From contig JAIEQM010000026.1 in NCBI GenBank assembly GCA_019747705.1, forward strand, positions 24,447 through 88,446: a DNA stretch of 64,000 nucleotides, given 5' to 3'. Shown in pieces: positions 7,935 through 17,923 of this stretch (position 1 is the first letter of the stretch; the number at the start of each line of letters is the position of its first letter). A program made the position numbers and the translations under genes. This DNA is from Chitinophagaceae bacterium. Its GTDB lineage: Bacteria; Bacteroidota; Bacteroidia; Chitinophagales; Chitinophagaceae. The notes under the pieces were generated by a model that was not told the origin of the DNA, searched no databases, and saw only the letters and a program-made list of their open reading frames with translations.

Positions 7935-10154
7935 ATGCAAAAAATAAAAATCAGCAGAAAAGAATTTATAACATCAACCTCTTTTGCAGGAAGCGGATTG
8001 ATGCTTGGTTTTTTATTGCCGGGCATCAAAGCCTTTGCACAAACAACCAACGAACCCTGTGAATTTTTTAAACCCAATGCTTTTTTGAAGATTGATACAA
8101 AAGGCAGCATCACTATTTATGTGGCACGCCAGGAAATGGGGCAGGGAGTAAACACATCATTACCCATGATTGTGGCTGATGAAATGGATGCTGACTGGCG
8201 AAAAGTAAAAACTGAAATTGCTCCTTTTGGTTCTTTGCCGGAAGGTTCGCATGATACAGGCGGCAGCCAGAGTGTGTTAACTGATTTTACTTCTTTACGC
8301 AAAGCAGGCGCTGTTGCAAAAACGATGCTGATTGCTGCTGCTGCAAAACTCTGGAATACAACACCGGATAAATGTGCAGCGGATGCTGGTGAAGTGGTGA
8401 ACACCGTAAACATGCAGCGGATTGCTTATGGTGATTTGGTTTGTGAAGCTGCTAAACTGGAAGTACCTAAAGAAGTAACGCTCAAAAGCCCGAAAGATTT
8501 TAAGCTTATTGGAAAAGAACAACGCAAGAATAATTTAAAAGATATTCTCACCGGTAAAACAAAGTATGGAATTGATTTGAAAATACCGGGAATGTTATAC
8601 GCTTCAGTTGAACGCTGTCTGGTGCCTGGCGGTACATTGGTAAGTGTTGACGACAGTGAAGCAATGAAACTTCCGGGTGTGGTAAAAGTTGTTACGTACA
8701 AAGGTACGGGAGCGCCTATGCATGTACGTGATGGTGTGGCAGTAGTGGCCAAAAATATCTGGACGGCCATGAAGGCAAGAAAGTTGCTCAAAATAAAATG
8801 GGACGAAGGAACAAAGAATAAACAAAACACCACTGCTTTGTTTCAGCAAATGGTTGCACGTTCTCAGCAAAAACCAACCATTGAAAAATTTAAGAAAGGT
8901 GATATTTCAAAATTTGCAACAACACCTTCTAATTCCATTGCTGCAGTTTATAAAGCACCATTCCTGGCACATGCAACCATGGAGCCCATTAATTTTATTG
9001 CAAGTGTAAAAGATGGTGTATGTGAAGTGTGGGGCGGTTTGCAATTGCCCGACTGGACGGTGAATGAACTGGTAAAGCAATGCGGACTTAAAAAAGAAAA
9101 CATTAAAGTAAATCTTGCGTTGATGGGCGGAGGCTTTGGAAGAAGACTTCATTTTGAATTTGCCATTGAAGCGGTGAAGATTTCACAATTGGTAAACGCT
9201 CCTGTAAAACTGATTAATAACAGAACAGATGATATCCGGTTTGATAATTTCCGCCCGGCCAATGTACATCGTTTGCAGGCTTCCTGGGATGCAAAAGGAA
9301 CTTTACAAACATGGTATCATCATGTGTTGAGTACATCAATTGCTGTAATGACAGATGGGCCTGATACAAAGAACATGGCCGAAAACCTGGGTGGCGCCGA
9401 CAGTGATTTTTATTATGATGTGCCCAATGTAACCACCGGTTATTCGCATGTTGATTTTAATATCAACCGTGGATGGTTGCGTTCTGTTGAAATATGTATG
9501 AACAGTTTTCCCATTGAATGTTTTATTGATGAAGTGGCAAGAAAGCTGAAGAAAGATCCGCTGGCTTATCGTTTATCATTGCTCGACGGAAGACCGATGT
9601 TTATGACAGATGAAGGTCCCGGCGCCATGAAACAATACCCCCAACGGATTGCCAATGTATTAAAACTGGCGGCAGAAAAAATAGGATACAGTAAACCAAG
9701 AAAGAAAAATCATTTTATTGGTGTGGCTACACATTCTTTCATTTTTGCAAAATCTTATGCCGCACATGCCATTGAAATTGAAATGCTGGGGCCGAAAAAA
9801 TTCCGCATAGTTAAAGTAGTGGGCGCTATTGATTGCGGTATTGTTGTAAACCCTGATGGATTAAGAAACCAGATGGAAGGTGGAATTGCTTTTGCATTGC
9901 AGCAGGCTTTGAAAGGAGAAATAACTGTTGTAAACAGCAGGGTAGTGCAGGATGGTTTTAATGGATTTGAATTACTGCGTTACAGTGAAATGCCACCGGT
10001 TGAAATTTATACCATAGAAAGTGAAGAAGAACCGGGTGGTGTAGGCGAAGTGGGTTTGCCCACCGTTGCTCCCGCTTTATGCAATGCATTAGCTGCTGCC
10101 GGTGCAAGATCAAGAACATTGCCTATACGGAATGAAGGATTTGAGTGGGTGTGA
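7935..10154 (+). CDS. Molybdopterin-binding large subunit of a molybdenum hydroxylase (IorB-like)
   Basis: A 739-residue catalytic subunit paired with the [2Fe-2S] protein just upstream. The N-terminus ISRKEFITSTSFAGSGLMLG resembles a Tat signal with one Arg replaced by Lys, so export of the folded heterodimer is likely. Molybdopterin-cytosine-dinucleotide family motifs include RQEMGQGV near residue 66, GGGFGRR near residue 397 and GGVGEVGLP near residue 704, which supplies the catalytic Glu. The length and two-subunit layout match isoquinoline 1-oxidoreductase beta subunits and membrane-linked aldehyde dehydrogenases. No dedicated maturation gene is adjacent. The substrate cannot be told from sequence. 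Confidence 0.92.
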   Translation: MQKIKISRKEFITSTSFAGSGLMLGFLLPGIKAFAQTTNEPCEFFKPNAFLKIDTKGSITIYVARQEMGQGVNTSLPMIVADEMDADWRKVKTEIAPFGSLPEGSHDTGGSQSVLTDFTSLRKAGAVAKTMLIAAAAKLWNTTPDKCAADAGEVVNTVNMQRIAYGDLVCEAAKLEVPKEVTLKSPKDFKLIGKEQRKNNLKDILTGKTKYGIDLKIPGMLYASVERCLVPGGTLVSVDDSEAMKLPGVVKVVTYKGTGAPMHVRDGVAVVAKNIWTAMKARKLLKIKWDEGTKNKQNTTALFQQMVARSQQKPTIEKFKKGDISKFATTPSNSIAAVYKAPFLAHATMEPINFIASVKDGVCEVWGGLQLPDWTVNELVKQCGLKKENIKVNLALMGGGFGRRLHFEFAIEAVKISQLVNAPVKLINNRTDDIRFDNFRPANVHRLQASWDAKGTLQTWYHHVLSTSIAVMTDGPDTKNMAENLGGADSDFYYDVPNVTTGYSHVDFNINRGWLRSVEICMNSFPIECFIDEVARKLKKDPLAYRLSLLDGRPMFMTDEGPGAMKQYPQRIANVLKLAAEKIGYSKPRKKNHFIGVATHSFIFAKSYAAHAIEIEMLGPKKFRIVKVVGAIDCGIVVNPDGLRNQMEGGIAFALQQALKGEITVVNSRVVQDGFNGFELLRYSEMPPVEIYTIESEEEPGGVGEVGLPTVAPALCNALAAAGARSRTLPIRNEGFEWV

Positions 10155-10198
10155 AGCTGAAATAATTGTGAGATTCAAAATACTTTTCTACTTACAAC

Positions 10199-10206
10199 TA
10201 TATTTG
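10199..10206 (+). promoter_or_regulatory. -7 box upstream of threonine dehydrogenase
   Basis: TATATTTG is an exact TAnnTTTG match, 18 bases before the ATG at 10225. It suggests the gene has its own promoter despite being only 70 bp behind the molybdenum hydroxylase. No clear -33 partner was found. Confidence 0.4.
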
Positions 10207-10224
10207 CAGCTTTAACAGCTTGCT

Positions 10225-11163
10225 ATGGTTAAAGAAAAAATTCTCGTTATTGGTGCATCCGGGCAAATAGGAGTGGAGCTTACAATGGCGCTCCGTAAAA
10301 TTTATGGTAATGCCAATGTAATTGCATCAGATTTAAGAGAGCAAAATCCGTTACTCGTGGGGACAGGGCCTTATGTAAGTCTCGATGTAATGAACAAAGA
10401 AATGCTGCATGTACAAGTCATCCGGCAAAACATCACACAGATTTATTTACTGGCTGCTATCCTTTCTGCAACGGGAGAAAAAAATCCCAACCTTGCCTGG
10501 AACTTAAATATGACGGGTTTATTAAATGTACTCGACATTGCAAGAGAAGAGAAGCTCCACAAAGTTTATTGGCCAAGCTCCATTGCTGTATTTGGTCCAA
10601 CTTCTCCAAAACAAAATTGTCCGCAACAAACAATCATTGAACCAACAACTGTTTATGGCATCAGTAAATATGCAGGTGAGTTTTGGTGCAATTATTATTT
10701 TCAACGGTTTGGGGTGGATGTAAGGAGTCTTCGCTATCCCGGTTTAATTTCTTACAAGAGTGCGCCCGGCGGTGGTACTACCGATTATGCTGTTGAAATT
10801 TTTCATGAAGCCATTGAAGAAAATAAATACGAATGTTTTTTGAAAGAAGATACCTATTTGCCCATGATGTATATGCCCGATGCTATTAAAGCAACATTGG
10901 AATTAATGGAAGCGCCGGCTGAGAAAATTTCTGTTCGGCATTCCTACAATATTTCATCTATGAGTTTTTCGCCCAAAGAAATTGCTGCTGAAATTTCGAA
11001 ACATAAACCCGGCTTTTCCATTTCTTACAAACCCGATTACCGTCAAAACATTGCCAATAGCTGGCCGCAAAGTATTGATGACAGTGTTGCGAGAGCCGAC
11101 TGGGGCTGGCAGCATGATTATGATTTGGCAAGGATGACAAAAGATATGTTTGAAAATTTATAA
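10225..11163 (+). CDS. L-threonine 3-dehydrogenase, short-chain (epimerase-like) type
   Basis: A 312-residue NAD-dependent enzyme of the extended short-chain dehydrogenase family. It oxidises L-threonine to 2-amino-3-ketobutyrate in threonine breakdown. The Rossmann motif GASGQIG lies at residues 9-15. The catalytic Ser-Tyr-Lys is visible as WPSSIAVFG near residue 115 and YGISKYAGE near residue 142. The stretch RYPGLISYKSAPGGGTTDYAVEIF is typical of the Bacteroidota and eukaryotic short-chain threonine dehydrogenases rather than of general sugar epimerases. It appears to be a single-gene unit. A sugar epimerase is the main alternative, but the match to the threonine dehydrogenase subgroup is strong. 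Confidence 0.88.
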   Translation: MVKEKILVIGASGQIGVELTMALRKIYGNANVIASDLREQNPLLVGTGPYVSLDVMNKEMLHVQVIRQNITQIYLLAAILSATGEKNPNLAWNLNMTGLLNVLDIAREEKLHKVYWPSSIAVFGPTSPKQNCPQQTIIEPTTVYGISKYAGEFWCNYYFQRFGVDVRSLRYPGLISYKSAPGGGTTDYAVEIFHEAIEENKYECFLKEDTYLPMMYMPDAIKATLELMEAPAEKISVRHSYNISSMSFSPKEIAAEISKHKPGFSISYKPDYRQNIANSWPQSIDDSVARADWGWQHDYDLARMTKDMFENL

Positions 11164-11270
11164 GGATCATTTCAAAAAAATATCTGAACCTGCCGGAAGT
11201 TTGATGTAGCAGCAAACCTAATGAGTTTGCGTTGTTTACAGTCAAGTATAGCATTTGCAACACATACATT

Positions 11271-12433
11271 ATGAAAAAGTTATTTATACTATTATTCGTG
11301 ACTGCAAGTTTTATCAACTGCAGAAAAAAGCAAACACAGAACATACAAAACCCCGTTGAAACGGGTTTCATTTTTACCATACCAACTCTGTCAAAAGGCG
11401 TAAACCTCAGCAATTGGTTTAATGATTACAGCGATCCATCACAATACAACACCAGGTTTACAGCATCTTCTTTTCAGCAAATAAAATCAGCCGGGTTTAC
11501 TTATGTGCGTGTGCCCATTGGCAATTCCATTTTATACAATGGGGCAAACCCTTCACAGTTAAATACAGTACATCTTCAAAAAGTGGATGCTGGTATTCAG
11601 TCTGCTATTAATGCGGGCTTGGGGTAACCATTAACCTGCATCCAGGGAAAAATGATATGGACAGTTTACTGGCGGCTGATGCAGCCACTGTTGCAAAAGT
11701 TGCTGCTTACTGGAAAGCAATGGCGGCTTACTTTAAAAAATACCCCGCAGATAAATTATTTTTTGAAGTGTATAATGAGCCGCATGCAAGTGCAGGAGGA
11801 TTAACAACGAAACCTAAAACATGGTGGCAAAATGTGCAGGAGCAATTGGTAGCAGCCATACGCTCTGAAACCACTGACCATTACATTATTGTTGGTGGTG
11901 AAGGTTGGAATAATATTGAAGGATTGCTTTTACTGCAACCGTATAATCATCCAAAGCTTATTTATAATTTTCATTTTTATGATCCGTTTTTGTTTACACA
12001 CCAGGGCGCTGCATGGGTGGGATGGGAAGCAGCATTAAATGCAAGAAATGTTCCTTATCCTTCAAGCCCTGAAGCGGTGGCGCCGGTAATTGCACAAACA
12101 ATAAACCAGAGTACAAAAGATGCATTGAGCTGGTATGGAAGCCAGCGCTACAATATTGATTCATTGGATAAATGGGTAAAGCTTGCTGCCGACTGGGCTG
12201 CACAAAAAAATGTATTGCTCATTTGTAATGAGTTTGGTTCTTATAAACTGTATGCACCCCGGCAAAGCAGGATGAGCTATTTAAAAGATATACGCACTGT
12301 GCTGGAAAAAAATAAAATTGGCTGGGCTATGTGGGAATATGATGAAGGTTTTGGTTTGATTGATTATACCGGCGGCAACCGCAACAATCCTGTACTGGAT
12401 ACGGATATTGCTGCAGCCTTGGGCCTGCGCTGA
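11271..12433 (+). pseudogene. Glycoside hydrolase family 5 lipoprotein with one frameshift
   Basis: Starts at ATG 11271 with a lipoprotein signal (MKKLFILLFVTASFINC). The GH5 barrel begins KGVNLSNWFND. At the G4 run 11621-11624 the frame breaks: reading stops at GLG-TAA, while the other frame continues VTINLHPGKNDMDS without loss. One missing G in the run accounts for it. Downstream, FEVYNEPHAS holds the acid/base Glu and CNEFGSYK the nucleophile Glu, so the rest is well conserved. GH5 enzymes cut beta-1,4-glucans or mannans outside the cell. The intact remainder suggests a recent lesion or a homopolymer read error; the gene may be functional in the living strain. Confidence 0.8.
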
Positions 12434-12489
12434 TGAACTTTGTCATTCATGTGACGTAAATTTCTCTGTTTTCTGTTTATTTTGCAACC

Positions 12490-13713
12490 ATGTTCAGAAA
12501 CTCCTTTTTGTTTTATTGCTTATTACTCAATCTTATTTCAAAAGCTCAAATAAAAACTGGTTGGTACCGTGCCGGAATAAAACGAGCAGACAGTGTTGCC
12601 ATTGTATTTAATGCCGAAACTGTAATTGTGAATGGCAAACCAATTTTATATATCCGTAATGAGAAAGAACGGTTGCGGGTTGATAACATAGTGAGCAAAG
12701 GTGATTCCGTTTTCATTGATATGCCGTTCTTTGAATCCTCCTTCAAACTAAAGCAGCAAAAAGACTTTTCCTTAACCGGCATTTGGATAAAAGGAACAAG
12801 CCGCATAACGAATTTAGAATTGCCTGTTACATTTACTTACGGAAAAAAAGACCGGTTTGACATCAGCAAAAATGCAACTGCAAACATCAGCGGAAAATGG
12901 CAGGTAACTTTTACACGTGCAGCGGGAGGTGAGCGCCCTGCTGTTGCACAATTTCAGCAAAAAGGAAACCGTGTATCCGGATCATTTATCACTCCCAGTG
13001 GTGATTACCGTTTTTTAGAAGGCGTTGTTAATGGTCATCAACTGCAATTAAGTTGTTTTGACGGGAGCCATGCTTATTTGTTTATTGCTGATGTCAATAA
13101 CAACAACATCAGCAACGGATATTTTTACAGCAGCGCTTCTGCCCCCGAAAAATGGCGGGCCGCTAAAAATGCAAACGCAGTATTACCGGATACATCACAA
13201 AGAACACAATTGAAGGATGGTGAAACCAAACTCAGCTTTTCATTTAAAGATGTATATGGTAAAACCGTTTCTGTTAATGATGAACGCTTTAAAAACAAAG
13301 TAGTAATCATTCAGATTATGGGAAGCTGGTGTCCCAACTGTATGGATGAAAGTAATTTTCTTAAAGGATTTTACAAAGAATATAAAAGTAAAGGTGTTGA
13401 AATAATTGCACTGGCTTATGAATTAACAACTGATGAAACACGGAGCAAAGTGAGTCTCCAAAAGTTTATTGACCGCTTTCAAATTCAATATCCCGTACTT
13501 ATAGCGCCGGCATCAGTGAATGATCCGCAACGTACTGAAAAAACATTGCCCCAGTTAACGCCCATCCGTTCTTTTCCCACCACCATTTTCATTGGTAAAG
13601 ATGGCGCCGTAAAAAAAATACACAGTGGGTTTTATGGCCCGGGCACAGGTGACTACTACGAAACGTTTAAGAAAGAGTTTTATGAAACGGTAGGCAATCT
13701 TTTAAAACAGTAA
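12490..13713 (+). CDS. TlpA-like thioredoxin-fold protein with long N-terminal domain
   Basis: A 407-residue exported protein: a signal peptide at residues 1-19, an unassigned beta-rich region to about residue 240, then a thioredoxin fold. The redox motif is W280-C-P-N-C284 (MGSWCPNCMDE), and the cis-proline region is IRSFPTTIFIG. TlpA/ResA-like proteins reduce periplasmic cysteine pairs, for example during cytochrome c maturation. The function of the long N-terminal part is not recognised. An upstream -7-like stretch, TTATTTTG, lies just before the ATG, implying a very short leader. Confidence 0.85.
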   Translation: MFRNSFLFYCLLLNLISKAQIKTGWYRAGIKRADSVAIVFNAETVIVNGKPILYIRNEKERLRVDNIVSKGDSVFIDMPFFESSFKLKQQKDFSLTGIWIKGTSRITNLELPVTFTYGKKDRFDISKNATANISGKWQVTFTRAAGGERPAVAQFQQKGNRVSGSFITPSGDYRFLEGVVNGHQLQLSCFDGSHAYLFIADVNNNNISNGYFYSSASAPEKWRAAKNANAVLPDTSQRTQLKDGETKLSFSFKDVYGKTVSVNDERFKNKVVIIQIMGSWCPNCMDESNFLKGFYKEYKSKGVEIIALAYELTTDETRSKVSLQKFIDRFQIQYPVLIAPASVNDPQRTEKTLPQLTPIRSFPTTIFIGKDGAVKKIHSGFYGPGTGDYYETFKKEFYETVGNLLKQ

Positions 13714-13783
13714 GAGTTTCATCTGTTTCCTCATACGGCTTCTTTTTTTTTCCTTAGCTTAGCCGTTCTCAAAAAGCATTGCC

Positions 13784-15424
13784 ATGCCATCCACACCCCT
13801 GCATAAGTTTTTAGAAAACGAAAGCAAGTATTCACAGGAAGTTTTTCTGCGTCAGCCGTTTAATGGAAAATGGAAAGAATGGACATGGAAACAGGCGGGT
13901 GATGAAAGCAGGAGCATGGCAGCATCATTACTTGCATTAAACATACCCAGAGGATCGCATATTGCTATTCTTTCTAAAAACTGTGCACACTGGGTAATGG
14001 CTGATATCGCTATTATGATGGCGGGATGTGTATCTGTTCCGTTGTATGCCACATTGAGCGGCAAAGCCATACAGCCCATCCTGAAACACAGCGATACAAA
14101 AGCAATTTTCATTGGCAAGCTGGATGATTTTGCATCACAAACCAATGGCATTCCTTCAAACATTACCCGTATTTCATTTGATGATTATGGCATCAACGAA
14201 ACATATACATGGAATGAATTAATTGCACAGCATCAGCCATTGGAACCCATCAGCAATCCATCACCCACTGATTTATTTACCATCATCTATACATCAGGCA
14301 CCACCGGTACATCAAAAGGTGTGATGCATACATTCGGTAATTTTGATACGGTATTAAATCTTGCCATTGCAGAAGTACAGTTACCACACCGTTCTGTTTT
14401 GTTTTCTTATTTGCCCATGAGTCATATTGCAGAGCGGATTGGTATTGAACTGAATGGTATTTACTCCGCATCTGTCATCAGCTTTGCAGAGTCCATTGAT
14501 ACATTTGCAGCCAATGTGCAGGAAATTCAGCCGCATGTATTTTTTGCAGTACCCCGTTTATGGGGCAAGTTCAGGGAAGGGATCTTAAAGAAAATGCCGG
14601 AGAAGAAATTGAAGTTATTCTTATCCATTCCTGTTCTCAACAATATCATCCGCAAAAAAATAAAACACGCACTGGGTTTATCCAGGGCCACACATATTTA
14701 CAGTGCATCAGCCCCCATCTCCGTTGATTGGCTGAAATGGTTTGATCAGTTGGGTATTACCATCCTGCAGGCATTGGGTATGACAGAAGATTGTGTGTAT
14801 GCACATTTTGAACGGCCCTTTGCACATCGCTTTGGTTCCGTGGGCAAACCACTCACCGGTATGCACGTGAAAATTACAGAAGAAGGTGAGCTGAGAGTAA
14901 AATCAACTGCCAATACTATTGGTTATTACAAAGAGCCGCAACTTACTGCGGAATTGTTTGATGAAGACGGCTATTTAAAAACAGGGGATATTTGTGAATA
15001 TGATCATGACGGATTTTTATTTGTAACCGGCAGGTTAAAAGACCACTTTAAAACCGATAAAGGAAAATACATTGCGCCCACACCCATTGAAACAAAACTC
15101 CTGGCCAATACAGATATTGAAAATACCTGCGTGGTGGGAACAGGCATTCCGCAACCCATTGCACTTATTACCCTCAGTGAAATGGGTAAAACAAAATCGA
15201 AAGAAGAAATTAATGAAAGCCTCGTTCATACAATGAACACCATTAATCCCCTGCTGGAGCATCATGAAAAATTGGAGAAGGCAGTGGTGATGAAGGAAAC
15301 ATGGAGTATTGAAAACGGGTTGCTCACACCTACTTTAAAAGTAAAACGCAACCAGGTAGAAAAAATCCATCAGCAGTTTTATCCGCTCTGGTTTGAGAAA
15401 AAGGAGAACGTAATTTGGGAATAA
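13784..15424 (+). CDS. AMP-binding long-chain acyl-CoA synthetase
   Basis: A 546-residue adenylate-forming enzyme. It activates a carboxylic acid, most likely a fatty acid, with ATP and then joins it to coenzyme A. Visible family motifs are the P-loop YTSGTTGTSKG near residue 168, LPMSHIAER near residue 213, the AMP-binding stretch LQALGMTE near residue 330, and the hinge GYLKTGDICEYDHDGFLFVTGRLKDHFKTDKGKYIAP, which contains the conserved Asp and Arg. The low similarity at the C-terminus is usual for this group. It has no operon partner; the methyltransferase gene downstream is separated by about 125 bp of AT-rich sequence. Confidence 0.92.
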   Translation: MPSTPLHKFLENESKYSQEVFLRQPFNGKWKEWTWKQAGDESRSMAASLLALNIPRGSHIAILSKNCAHWVMADIAIMMAGCVSVPLYATLSGKAIQPILKHSDTKAIFIGKLDDFASQTNGIPSNITRISFDDYGINETYTWNELIAQHQPLEPISNPSPTDLFTIIYTSGTTGTSKGVMHTFGNFDTVLNLAIAEVQLPHRSVLFSYLPMSHIAERIGIELNGIYSASVISFAESIDTFAANVQEIQPHVFFAVPRLWGKFREGILKKMPEKKLKLFLSIPVLNNIIRKKIKHALGLSRATHIYSASAPISVDWLKWFDQLGITILQALGMTEDCVYAHFERPFAHRFGSVGKPLTGMHVKITEEGELRVKSTANTIGYYKEPQLTAELFDEDGYLKTGDICEYDHDGFLFVTGRLKDHFKTDKGKYIAPTPIETKLLANTDIENTCVVGTGIPQPIALITLSEMGKTKSKEEINESLVHTMNTINPLLEHHEKLEKAVVMKETWSIENGLLTPTLKVKRNQVEKIHQQFYPLWFEKKENVIWE

Positions 15425-15550
15425 TACCGCTTACAATTATTATTTAATCCATAGCTTACTTTCGTTCGGTATTATACATTTAAAAATTTTAATGCTTTTT
15501 TATTGAACTATATTATATTTAAAATTGGTATAAAACTTTTCTTTGTGTAA

Positions 15551-16192
15551 ATGCTTCCTTCTTCTGTTATTGAGTTGATGTTTCAAAACCACCGCATCCA
15601 TATTGCGGCACCACAGGAAGATGCGTTGAAAACCTGGTACACAGCACATGCAGATGAACACCCGTTTCCTTATTGGGCAAAAGTATGGCCCGCAGCAAAG
15701 GCGCTTTCAGAATTTATACTTACACATCAGCAGTTAATTGCCGGAAAAAAGGTGATGGAAATAGCTGCAGGGCTGGGATTGCCATCGTTAACAGCAGCAG
15801 CATTTGCAAAAGAAGTTATAATTACAGAAGCCGATTCAGCAGCCCTGCCGTTCATCAACACATCCATTACGCTCAATGCATTACAAAATGTTCAAACAAA
15901 AATATTTAACTGGAATGAGCAGGAGCCTGTTGATGATTCAGAAATACTGCTCATGAGCGATGTAAACTACAATCCAACTCATTTTCCTCAACTGCTTTTG
16001 TTTGTGGAAACACAATGGAGCAGGGGTATCACGATACTTCTCTCCACACCGCAACGCATCATGGCGAAGCCTTTTATTGAAGTGTTAACTCCTTACATCA
16101 CTCAGCAGGAAGAAATAATGATAAAGGAAAACGGGGAAGAAGTGCTATGCAGTGTGTTCGTACTCAGCAAATCTTCTTCTTTACAGAGTTAA
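15551..16192 (+). CDS. Class I SAM-dependent methyltransferase (METTL21/family 16-like)
   Basis: A 213-residue protein with the lysine-methyltransferase family 16 pattern. PYWAKVWPAAKAL (near residue 38) precedes motif I, VMEIAAGLGLPSL (near residue 68), which binds S-adenosylmethionine. EADSAALPFI is motif II, and LLMSDVNYNP occupies the position of the DxxY-type motif near residue 140. Family members methylate protein lysines or small amines, and the substrate here is not known. It is convergent with the small hypothetical gene that ends at 16211. Confidence 0.8.
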   Translation: MLPSSVIELMFQNHRIHIAAPQEDALKTWYTAHADEHPFPYWAKVWPAAKALSEFILTHQQLIAGKKVMEIAAGLGLPSLTAAAFAKEVIITEADSAALPFINTSITLNALQNVQTKIFNWNEQEPVDDSEILLMSDVNYNPTHFPQLLLFVETQWSRGITILLSTPQRIMAKPFIEVLTPYITQQEEIMIKENGEEVLCSVFVLSKSSSLQS

Positions 16193-16210
16193 TAACTTTT
16201 CAGGAAGGTG

Positions 16211-16642
16211 TTACCTCTCCAATAACTTTTCAAACTTTTTCAGTTCATTGATTTCAGCGCTAGCAAGCGTTTCATTGTTATCATACTTCGCCTTTAAAAA
16301 TAAAACACGTTTATGCTGCGGGGCTTTCTGCAGAATAGATGCAATCAGTAACCCAACTGCTGCATCCTTTACAAACATAGTATCTGCAACTGCTGTAACG
16401 GCACTTCGCTCTCTTGTTAATTTTTGTTTGATGATGGCTTCCAGTGTTGCCAGTTTGGAAGGGTTAACGGAACCAATACGGGAGGCTTTGCCATACAATC
16501 CTTCCAGTTGTTTTTTGCTGAGGCTCCCTCTTTCTTCGTATTGCTTTGAAATACTTTGCACAAATGTATCATGCGGTCTTGCATCCAGCACACTCTGCAA
16601 AACATCTTTCACAACATCCACATCAATTTTTTTTCGTTGCAT
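16211..16642 (-). CDS. Conserved-looking small hypothetical protein
   Basis: A 143-residue soluble, helix-rich protein starting MQRKKIDVDVVKDVLQSVLD. The frame is open further upstream to 16885, but that extension is cysteine-rich and non-repetitive and would overlap the phoH start, so I use the ATG at 16642. Charged heptad-like segments near the C-terminus (AEINELKKFEKLLER) suggest helices. No family is recognised. It lies between the methyltransferase and phoH genes on the opposite strand. Confidence 0.7.
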   Translation of the reverse strand: MQRKKIDVDVVKDVLQSVLDARPHDTFVQSISKQYEERGSLSKKQLEGLYGKASRIGSVNPSKLATLEAIIKQKLTRERSAVTAVADTMFVKDAAVGLLIASILQKAPQHKRVLFLKAKYDNNETLASAEINELKKFEKLLER

Positions 16643-16872
16643 AACAGGGTACAATATAGATGAACTCAAACACATAAGCATAAAATCATTATCAAATCTT
16701 AACAGTTTCCACATGCTGTTAATAACTAACTTTATGAAATCTAAAGCATAGTACATAATATTGAAACCAGATGGAAGGGTTAGAAGTATCAACCGTTTTT
16801 GATACCATATTTGTGAACATGGAATTCTGCTGCACGCTGAAGTGAAACAGGTTCCGCTAAAATGAAAACGCA

Positions 16873-17862
16873 TTGACTGAAACAATTATCAACCTCGAAA
16901 CCGTAAACCCTATTGAGTTTTTCGGTGTAAACAATGGCAAGCTCGACATCCTTAAAAAGAAATTCCCTCTCTTAAAAATTTTATCAAGGGGCACACAAAT
17001 CAAACTCAGCGGCAGCCCGGAGCAGGTGGAACAGGCCAAAGAAAAAATTGATTTGCTGGTTGCGTATTTAGAACGCAATGGTCAGCTCACAGAAAATTAT
17101 TTTGAGCAGATATTGGGTGGCGATGACCAGCAAACCGTTGATGCCTTTATTGAACGCAACCCCAGTGATGTGCTCGTGTTTGGCCCCAATGGCAGAACCG
17201 TTCGTGCACGAACACAAAATCAAAAACGCATGGTAACTGCCTGCGATAAAAATGATATTATGTTTGCCATTGGCCCTGCAGGGACCGGTAAAACATATAC
17301 GGCCGTTGCATTGGCCGTACGTGCACTAAAAAACAAACTCGTTAAAAAAATTATTTTAACACGCCCCGCAGTGGAAGCCGGTGAAAGCCTTGGTTTTCTG
17401 CCCGGCGATTTAAAAGAAAAGATTGACCCGTATCTGCGTCCTTTGTATGATGCATTGGATGATATGATTCCTGCAGATAAGCTGGGTTATTATATGAGCA
17501 CACGTGTTATTGAAATTGCACCGCTGGCGTATATGCGTGGCCGCACATTGGATAATGCGTTTATCATTTTGGATGAAGCACAGAACACAACGGATCTGCA
17601 GTTGAAAATGTTTTTAACACGTATTGGCGCCAATGCCAAAGCCATCATCACGGGTGATTTAACGCAGGTGGATTTACCCAAAAATCAACGCAGTGGTTTG
17701 GAAAAAGGCATTCGTATTTTAAAGAACATTGATGGCATCAGTCATATTGAACTGGATGAAGAAGATGTGGTGCGTCACCGCTTGGTGAAAGCCATCATCC
17801 GTGCTTATGATAAAGACCATCAGTTGGATGAACAGCAGAACCCTTATCGTAATTCAAAGTAG
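16873..17862 (+). CDS. PhoH family P-loop ATPase
   Basis: A 329-residue cytosolic protein. An N-terminal KH-like segment (residues 35-70, RGTQIKLSGSPEQVEQAK) is followed by the PhoH ATPase: Walker A GPAGTGKT (residues 134-141), TRPAVEAGESLGFLPGDL, and Walker B FIILDEAQNTT near residue 228. PhoH-like proteins are linked to RNA metabolism and ribosome maturation, but their precise activity is unsettled. The start is TTG at 16873: an in-frame TAA at 16858-16860 excludes an earlier start, and the residues after TTG (TETIINLETVNPIEFFGV) are family-typical. A terminator follows at 17891. Confidence 0.93.
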   Translation: MTETIINLETVNPIEFFGVNNGKLDILKKKFPLLKILSRGTQIKLSGSPEQVEQAKEKIDLLVAYLERNGQLTENYFEQILGGDDQQTVDAFIERNPSDVLVFGPNGRTVRARTQNQKRMVTACDKNDIMFAIGPAGTGKTYTAVALAVRALKNKLVKKIILTRPAVEAGESLGFLPGDLKEKIDPYLRPLYDALDDMIPADKLGYYMSTRVIEIAPLAYMRGRTLDNAFIILDEAQNTTDLQLKMFLTRIGANAKAIITGDLTQVDLPKNQRSGLEKGIRILKNIDGISHIELDEEDVVRHRLVKAIIRAYDKDHQLDEQQNPYRNSK

Positions 17863-17890
17863 TACTTACTATCCCGCTTTATACAACCGC

Positions 17891-17923
17891 ATCCCGTTTC
17901 AATTTAGGAACGGGATTTTTTTT
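17891..17923 (+). terminator. Rho-independent terminator of phoH
   Basis: ATCCCGTT (17891-17898) and AACGGGAT (17909-17916) form an 8-bp stem followed by a run of eight T residues. Confidence 0.9.

Noticed and set aside
16643..16885. N-terminal extension of the hypothetical protein, giving 224 residues
   Set aside because: It is cysteine-rich and unlike the rest, overlaps the phoH start on the other strand and uses an unlikely start. The ATG at 16642 is better.
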